From: Chromatiales bacterium
GTDB lineage: Bacteria > Pseudomonadota > Gammaproteobacteria > Steroidobacterales > GCA-2729495
DNA length: 64,000 bases
Assembly (NCBI GenBank): GCA_016789845.1
Contig: JAEUQA010000055.1
Coordinates: 30,824 to 94,823 of the forward strand
Direction: 5' to 3'
In this document: piece by piece, positions 16,401 through 25,400 of the stretch
How the letters are laid out: every line of letters starts with the position of its first letter
Numbering within the stretch: position 1 is the first letter of the stretch
Notes under the pieces: generated by a model
The model's input: the letters and a program-made list of their open reading frames with translations, nothing else
Told to the model about the DNA's origin: nothing
The model's database searches: none
Translations under genes and position numbers: made by a program

Positions 16401-19400
16401 TTGCCCTCGGCGTCGTAGAACGCGGGCAGGGCGGGCTCCGAGAAGGTCGCCGGCGCCGGCGGCTGGTCGCCCTCGTCGGTGCTGCGGATGTCCCGGTAGA
16501 CGGTGAGGTCCACCAGCAGCCGCCTGGCGGTGGTGGCATCGGCCGTGACGGTCAAGCGGGCGTCGGTGTCCACCACGTCGTCGCCGGAGCCGGCGGTCAC
16601 GCCCGTCGCCCGCGCGGCGGCGGTGCTGCTGGCGCGGGACTGGCCGTCGCTGCCCAGGGAAATGACGGCGCCGCTGGACACCGCCAGCGTGTAGGCGGTG
16701 CTCCGGGCGGTCACGGCCACGTCGCCACCGATATGGAAGCCATTGGCACCCTCGCCGCCCTCCAGGCCCGTCGCGGCCACGTCGGCACGGGCGATGGCGC
16801 CGGCCTCGTTGCCGTTGACGATGGAGAAGCCGTTGGTGGATGCTTCGTTTCTGGCCTCCGCCAATCCGACCGCCCTCACCTCCAGCAGGTTGCTGGTTTC
16901 CAGCTGGTCGGCCCCGTCGCCGCCCGCCATGCCCGTGGCATCGGCCGCCACCGCAGCCACGCCGGTGGACTCCGGATCGCCAGTCCCGGTGATGCTGGTC
17001 TTGGCGCCACCGCGGGCGGTGAGCGCTGCGTCGGCCAGCACGCGGATCTCGCCGCGGTTCACCAGGGTGTCGGCGCCGGCATCGCCGGCCATGCCGGTGG
17101 CGGTCGCTTCGCCGGTGAGCGCCGCGTCGCTCTTCGAGCCGCCGCCGAGGAAGGTGTAGGCCACGGCGCTGGAGCTGACCCGGGTGGTGGCGTCCACGTC
17201 GAGGCTGCCGCCGGCCCGGTTCTCGACGACGTCGTCCCCGTCGCCCCCGGCGAGCCCCCGGGCCATGGCCCGGCCGCCCGAGTTCGAGCTGGACGAGGAG
17301 CCGCCGAAGGTCGTCTTCGAACCTCCGCGGGTGCTCAGGGTGGAGAGCGCGTCGATGCCGATGGCGCCGCTGTTGTAGATCCGGTCGGCGCCCTCGCCAC
17401 CGAGGATGCCGTCCACCGTGGTGGTGGCCGCCAGGGTGCCGCCGGTCGCGCCGGTGCCGCCAAAGGTGTAGCTGGCGTTGTCGAGGGACAGGTCCGAGGT
17501 GGCCGTGAGCGTCATGACCGCCGCGCTGTCGATGCGGTCGTCACCCGCCCCGCCGTCGATGCCCGTGGCGCGGGTCGTCGCGCCGGAGGTGCCCGTGGCG
17601 GCGGAACTGCCGAAGATGGTGTCACCGCCGCCGCTGGAACTCAGGCGGGAACTGGCGTCCACGGTGATGGTGCCGGCGGTCGTGATCCCGTCGGCGCCAT
17701 CGCCGCCCGTGATGCCGTAGGCCTCGGTGCCAGCCTCGAGCACCGCGCCCGTGGAGCCGGAGCCGCCGAAGGTGAAGGAGGTGCCGGTCTGCACGAGCAG
17801 TGATTCGGCGGTCACCGCGAGCGTACCGAGCGTCTCAACGAGGTCGTCGCCGCCGCCGCCGCCGAGGCCGGTGGCGCTGGTGAACGCGCCCGACTCGCCG
17901 CCGCCCGCCGAACTGCCGAAGATGCTGAGGGCGCCCGTGCCCGTGTCGCTGCGCGCTGTGGCCGCGACGCTGATAGCGCCCGTGTTGCTGATTTCGTCGG
18001 CCTCGTCGCCACCGTCGAGGCCGATGGAGGTCGTGCGCGCAAAGGCCGCCGACCGCGCATCCATGTTGCCCGCGAAGCCGATGGACAGGGAACCGGTCGC
18101 GAGCCGGGACATCCAGGGATCGTCACCATCGCCCGGTCCCACGCGGACGATGCCGCTGTTGACGATGCTGTCGGCGCCGGCGCCGCCGGCGATGCCGGTG
18201 GCGTTGGTTTCGACCTCGGTCCCGGCCCGGGCGCTGGCCGACCCGGCCACCGTGGCCGAACCCCCGGCCGCGGTGCTCCGGGACCGGCCCATGACCGTCA
18301 CCAGGCCCGCATTGCCGATGGTGTCGTCCCCGGCGTCGCCCGCGAGGCCCGTCGCGGCCACGGAGGTGACGGCGCGCGCCTCGCCGTCGGCGGCGCCCGC
18401 CACGACGATGGTGACGCTCGTGGCAGTAACCTCCGCCGTGGCCAGCACGTCCACTTCGCCACCCGCCTCGTTGGTGATGGTGTCACCACCCTCGCCGCCC
18501 GCCAGGCCGGCTGCCCCGGCCGTGGCGATGGAGTTGGCAACCCCGAGCGCGGCGCCGAGGGCGGTGGCCGAGATGGACCGGGCCGTGGTGGCGGCACCGG
18601 CGTCGATGCGCACGGTGCCGGAATTGGTGAGCGTGTCTGCGCCCCCGTCGCCGCGCTGGCCGGCGGCGGAGACGATGGCGTTGGCACTGGCATCGGCGAT
18701 GCTGGCACCGGCCAGCGAACCGCTGATCGCCTGGCCGATGGCCCTGGCGTCCAGGGTCAGGTCGACGGTGCCGGAGTTCTCCAGCAGGTCATCGCCGGCC
18801 CCGCCGGCCAGCCCGGCGCCGTCGGCGCGGCCCGTGGCGTTTGCCGCCGCGGTGCCGGCGCCCAGGCCGGCAATGGCGATGCCGCGGGCCACGGCCCTGG
18901 AGTCCACGGTGCCCGTGATCGTGCCGAGGTTGCGCAGCGTGTCGCCGCCGGCGCCCCCGTCGAGCCCGATGGCGTTCGCCGCGGAGATGGCGTTGGCCTC
19001 GGCGGCCGAGAAGCCGGCCAGCGTCAGGGAAACCGCCGTGTCGCGGGTGGCGGCGCCGGAATCGAGGACGATGGCCGCACCCTCGCCGTTGGTGAGCGTG
19101 TCCACGCCGTCGGCACCACCCATGCCGGTGGCCACGGCGCTGGCGCGGGTCGCCGCGTCCACGAAGGCGCCGGCGATGACGGCGCCGAAGGGCTGGAAGG
19201 CGACGCTCACGCCCTCCGCGTCCGCGTCGGCGAGGGCGGTGAGGACGCCCTCGTTGGTCAGTGAGTCGTCGCCGGCGCCGGCCTCCAGCGCCGTGGCCGC
19301 CGCGGTGGAAGTCGAGGCGGCGAAAGCGGGGGCGAAGCCGCCGCTCGGCGCCAGGCCCGCGGCAATGGCGACGGACGTGGTGTGGGACTCCGCATCCGCG

Positions 19401-22400
19401 GTGACATCGCCCGCGTTGGTCAGGTCGTCAGAACCGCTGCCGCCGGCGATGCCCGCCGCCGTCGCGTTGGCTTTCGTGCCCCCCTCCCAGAAGGAATCCC
19501 CGGCTACCGCGCCGCCTGCACCCACCACGCTGACGCTGACGCTGGTGCCCCGGGCGTCGGCCTTGCCCACCAGCCTGGCCTCGTTGACCACCAGGTCGTC
19601 GCCGTCGCCAGCGTCGATGGCGGCGGCCTCGGCAATGGCCGTCGAAGTGCTGATGGACCCGGCGAAGCCGCCCACCGTCACAGAGGCCGCCACGGAGGTG
19701 GCAGTCGCGTTCGCCGTCGCGTTGATGTTCGCCCCGCCGGTGGTGTTCCTGATGTCATCGTTGCCGGCGCCGCCGCGGATGCCGCCAGCCCGGGCCCGGG
19801 ACGTGGTCCCGCCGTCCCACACGGAGTCGGCGGCCACGCCGGCCCCGATGCCGGTCAGGGCCACGTTGACTGCCACGGCGCTGCCGTCGGCCGTGACATT
19901 GAGCGCCGCGGTGTTGCCGATGTCGTCCCTGTCGTCGCCGCCGTCGATGGCGCTGGCGTCGGCATCAGCGGTGGCCGTCGAGACCGAGGCCGCCACGCCG
20001 CCCACCGTGAACGCCACTGCCGTGGACGGTGCCACCACCGTCGCCGTGCTGTCGATGGCGCCGCTGTTGGCGATGGTGTCCAGGCCCGCGCCACCGCTGA
20101 TGCCACTGGCGGCGGCAGTCCCGGAGGTGCCACCAGCCCAGGTCCCGTTGCCGGCCACCGACACGCCGAACTTGGTGCCCGCGGCGCTGACGGTATTGGC
20201 ATTGGCGAGGGCACCGGAGGTGATCTGCCGCGTGCTCCGCACGTTGTCGTCACCCGCACCCGCGTCGATGCCGGCGGCTGCCGCATCCGCGGTGGCCGCC
20301 GTGATGGCGCCCGCGACGCCTTCCACGGCCACCGACACGCTGATGCCCGTGGCCCGGGCAGTGGCGTCGGCGGTGAGTTCACCCTCGTTGACCAGTTCAT
20401 CCGCGCCGGCGCCCAGGCCGATGCCGCTGGCCCGGGTCACGGCCCGGGTGCCGCCGTCCCAGACACTGCCGCCGCTGACCGCGACGCCGGCCGCCGTGAA
20501 CGAGACCGCCGCGGAGGCAGCCTCGCCGATCGCGGTGGCAATCAGGTTTCCCGAATTCGTGACCTGGTCGTCGTCCGCCCCGTCTCCTGCATCCAGGGCA
20601 ATGGCGCTGGACGTCGACGTGGACGAGGAGATGGCGCCGGCGACGCCGCTGAGGGCCACGCTGACGGCCGCGGAGCGGGTCACCGCCTCGGCGGTAACCT
20701 CCACGTCGCCCGTATTGCCGATGGTGTCGGCGCCCAGTCCGGCGCTGATGCCCCGGGCCGTCGCGTCGGCGCCGGTGCCGCCGTCCCAGACGGCGTCGGC
20801 CGCCACCGCCACGCCGGCCGTGGTGATGGTCACCGTCGCGGTATTGGCCGTTGCGGTCGAGTTCACCGTGAGGTTGCCGCTGTTGGTCACCGTGTCGACG
20901 GCGGCGTCCGCCCCGGCATCGATGGCCGCAGCGTCCGCCGTGGCGGTCGAGGTCGATACGGCCCCGGCCACGCCGGACACCGCGACGCTGACGCCCAGGG
21001 AGGCCGCCGTGGCTGCGCTGGTGGCGTCGATCGCACCAGAGTTGTCCACGGTGTCGGCGCCCTCGCCCGTGTCGATGCCGCGGGCCCGGGACCGGGCGCC
21101 GGTGCCACCATCCCAGACCGCGTCGGCGGCGATGGCGAGGCCGGTGTTCACCACCGCAACCGCCGCCGAGGCGGCCAGCGCGTCCGCCGTGGCGCTGAGG
21201 TCGCCGGTGTTGGTGACGGTGTCCGCGTCGTTGCCCGCGCTGGCGTCGATCGCCGTGGCATCGGCGTTGCCGGTGGCGGTGGCCGTGGCGCCAGCCACGC
21301 CGGAAATCGTCACGGCGACCGCGGCGGACAGCGTGGTGGAGGTCGCGGTGGCGGCCACGGAGCCGTCATTCGTCACGGTCTCGGCGCCAGCCCCCACGTC
21401 GATGCCCCGGGCGCGGGCGTCGGCCTTCGTGCCACCGTCCCAGACCGAGTCGGAGGACAGGGCCAGGCCCGAGTTGGTGACGCTCACGGAAGCGGCGGCC
21501 GCCGTGGCCTCCGCGCCGGCGGTCAATGCGCCGCTGTTGCCGACACTGTCCACGGCGGCGCCCGCGCCGGCATCGATGGCCGCGGCCCGGGCAGTCGCCG
21601 TGGACGTGGCCGTCGCCACGCCCACGCCCGTGAGGGCGACGGCGACGCCGGCTGACAGCGCCGTCGCCTCGGACTGCGCCGTGATGGCGCCGCGGTTCGT
21701 GATGGTGTCGGCGCCATCGGCCAGCACGCTGGTGGACTCGAAGGTGACCTCGTCGGTGCCCACCGCCAGGAAGGTGGAACTCGAGCGATTGCCGCCGTCG
21801 CCGGCGATGCCGGTGGCCGTCGCATGCGCCTTCGTGCCGCCATCCCAGACGGCGTCGGCGGCAATGGCCACGCCCTGGTTCGTGACGGCCACGTTGGCCG
21901 CGGCCGCGGTGGCCGTGGCCGTGGCATCCAGCACGCCCTCGTTGTCGATTCCGTCATCGCCGTCGCCGCCGCGGATGGCGGTGGAGTCGGCGCTGGCCGT
22001 CGCGGTGGAGACGGCCGCCGCGAGACCGGTGCCGGCGACCACGGCCACGTTCAGCGAGGGTGCGGCCGCCTCCGCCCGGGTGGTGATTGCCCCGGAATTG
22101 ACGACCGTGTCGTCGCCGGCCGCCGCCTGGAAGTCCTTGTTGTAGCGGACCCGGGCCAGGCCGGCATTGGCCTCGGCGGCGATGACCGTCGTGGTCCGGC
22201 CGCCGCTGTCGGCGTTGATGCCCGTCGCCACCGCCCCTGCCTCCGTGCCGCCGTCCCAGATGGCGTTGGCGGCGACCGCCAGCCCCTTGCCGGTGACGGC
22301 CACGTTGGCCAGCACCGCCTCGGCGGTGGCGGTGACGTCGAGGGTGCCCGAGTTCTCGATGCTGTCATCGAGGTTGCCGGTGTCGATGCCGCCGCCGTAG

Positions 22401-25400
22401 CTGTCTGCGGTGGCGCGGCCCAGGGAGACCGCCACGCCCTTGCCGGTGATGGCGGCGTCCAGCCGCGGGGCCAGCGCGTCGCTGGTGACCGTGACGGTCC
22501 CGGAGTTGATCACGGAATCATTGCCGTCCGCCCCGATGCCGTCGCTGACGGTCTCGTAGCGCGCCTCCACGCCGATGTCGTTGAAGTCGATGAGGCCGGT
22601 GATCCCGGTGGACGTGGACCCGGCGGCTCCCGCGGTCGAGATGCCCGTGGCGCGGGACGTGGCCGACGTCCCGGCCCCCATCAGGCCGGCGTTGCTCACG
22701 GCCCGGCCCTCCGTGGAGATGGCCGCGTTAAGGGTGGCCGCCGTCGCGTCCGCGGCGGCCGTAAGGTTGCCGCTGTTGATGACGCTGTCGGCGCCACCGC
22801 CGCTCTCCAGCGCCCGGCTGTCCGCGGTGGCGGCGGAGTCGGCAACGGCGTGGGCGGCGCCCTTGATGCTGACCGCGGCGGCAATCGTGCCGCTGCTTGC
22901 CGTGGCCGTGGTGGTGACGGCCTGGCGGTTGTCGATGGCATCGTCGCCAGTGCTGGCATTGACGACCTTGCTGTAGCCGAGGGTGAGCCCGTCACCGTCG
23001 ATGTCGACGCTGGCGGTGCTCATCTCGCTGCGGCTGCCGCCGTCGGCGGAAATGCCGGCCGCCACGGCCTCGGCAACGGTGCTGGCGTCCACCTTCGTGC
23101 GGGCGCTGCTGTCGGCGCTCGTCTTCGCGCCGATGGCCGCGGCCAGCGCCCCAGCCGTGGCGGTCGCCGTGGCCGTCAGCCCGCCGTCGCTGGTGACGGC
23201 ATCGTTGCCCCCGCCGCCGTCGATGGCCACCGCGCGGCTCGTCGCCGTTGCCTTGATGTCGGCCTTGGCCACGCCGTCCATGGCAATGCTCGCGCCCACG
23301 GTGCCGCTGGTGGCGGTGGCCGTGGCGGCGACGCTGTTCGTGCTGGTGATGGTGTCATCGCCTGCAACGGCCTCCGATTCGCCCAGCCAGGTGGCGGAGA
23401 GGCCATCCAGGCTGATCGCGAGTGTCGCCTCACCGAGCGTGTTCCGGCCGCTGTCGCCGCTGATGCCGGTGGCGTTCGACTCTGCCGTGGAGGAGGCCTC
23501 CACCTTCTCCGTGTTCTTGCTCTTTTCCGTGCCCTTCTGGCCAAAGGCGATGCCCAGGGCGCCACTGGTGGCGGTGGCCGTGGCGGTCACGCCACCCTCG
23601 TTGGCGATGAGGTCGGCGCCGCCGCCGGCGTCCAGGCCACCGGCACGGGCGCGGGCCACGGCATCCACGTCCGACGACGCGGAGCCGTCGATGGCGATGG
23701 CGACACCGGCGGCGCCGCTGGTGGCCGTGGCGACCGCATCCACCTGGCCCTGGTTGCTGATGGAATCGGCGCCCGCACCCGCGGTGGTGGTGTCGCTCAC
23801 CTGCAGCAGGATGCCTCCGCCGGCCAGGCTCAGCGAGGCCTCCGTGCGCCGGGCCTCGATCGCGGCGTCGGTGGCGATGCCGGTGGCGATGGCCTCGCTG
23901 GTGGCGCGCGCGTCGCTCCGGCCCTTCGAGCCCGGGCCCTCGTCCTGGGTGAAGGTCACGGCCAGCGCGCCGGCAGTGGCAGTGGCCGTGGCCTCCAGGG
24001 CGCCGCTGCTGGTGACGCTGTCGCCGGCGCCGCCGGTGAGCACGGCGCCAGCCGTCGCATTCGCGCGGGCATCGGCGGTCGCCGAGGCCGTGCCCTCGGC
24101 CTGGACCCGGATCTCGGCGGCGCCGGCGCCGGCCAGCGAGTTCGCGGCGACCACCAGGTTGCCGCTGTTGGTCACGGCATCGACGCCGGCGAGGCTGCTG
24201 GTGTCGTCCACGTAGGTGGCAAGCCGGCCATCGCCGCCGTTGCCAATGCTGATCGTCTGCGTGCGCAGGTGCGCCTCGCCCTCGGTGTCGATGCCCGCGG
24301 CCCGCGCCGTGGCCTCCGCGTCGGCCACGCTGCTGGTCGTCGCAAACAGGCCCTTGAGCTTGTCGAGGGTCGTCGGCTTGGTCCCGGTGCCGTCGGTGGG
24401 CTGGCTCAGGGTGACGGCGAGCGCCAGCGCGGTGGCGGTCGCATCCGCATTGCTTTGCACGAGCAGCGTGTTGTCCACGGTGTCCGCGCCGGCGCCGGTG
24501 AGGATGCCGCCGCTGGTGGCCCGCGCCCTGGACTTCGCGTCCGCATCCACGGAACCCGCCGCGTTGACGATGATGCCCCCCGCCACGGCGCCGCTGGTCG
24601 CCACGGCGTCCGCATCGAGCACGCCCCGGTTGGTGACCTGGTCGTCGCCTGCCAGGGAGGACTCGCTGCGCGACAGTTCAACGGCCAGTGTGTTCGCGCC
24701 GATGTCGAGGCTGCCGCCGAGGGACTTGTCGTGCCGGGCCCCGTCGGCGTCGATGGCCGTGGCGACGGCTTCGGCGGTCGCGCCGGCGTTGACCTTCGCC
24801 GTGCTCTTGTCCGGCTTCGGCGCCGGATCCGGCGGAGTGCCGCCGGCGGATGCCTGCTCCGGCGGCTTCGCCACCGTCAGGCCAATGCTCAGGGAATCCG
24901 CGCTGGCCGTGGCTCCCGCGGCGAGGAGCACGTTGTTGGTGATGATGTCGTCACCTGCACCGGTGTAGATGCCCGTGCTGGCGGCCTTCGCCTGCGCCTC
25001 GGCCTCCGAGTTGACCGACCCGGCCGCCTGCAGTCCGATGGCCGCGTCCGTGGAGTCGGCGCTGGCGGTCGCCGTGGCGGTGATCACGCCGTCGTTCGTC
25101 ACCGTGTCGGCGCCGGCGGCACCGGTCTCGGTGCGGCCCAGGTCCAGGCTGAGCCCGCCAGCGCCGATGGAGAGCTGCCCGGTGGTGGTCGTGGTAATGG
25201 CCCGGCCCTCGGCGTCGATGCCGAAGGCCTCGGCGGAAGCCTCCACGCCGGTCTTCGCGCTGGTGGCGAGCTTGGTCGGGGTGGCGGCGGGCGTTTCCGC
25301 ACCGCCGTCGGCCGGCGGCGTGGTCTCCTGGGGCTTGCCAACGGCAAGGCCCAGGCTGACGGCGCTGGCGCTGGTCGTGGCCACCGAGGTCAGGACGCCG

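Noticed and set aside
19476..22270. CRISPR-like periodicity of about 325 bases
   Set aside because: Far too long a period for CRISPR, imperfect copies, and in-frame coding for a WDGGT protein repeat.
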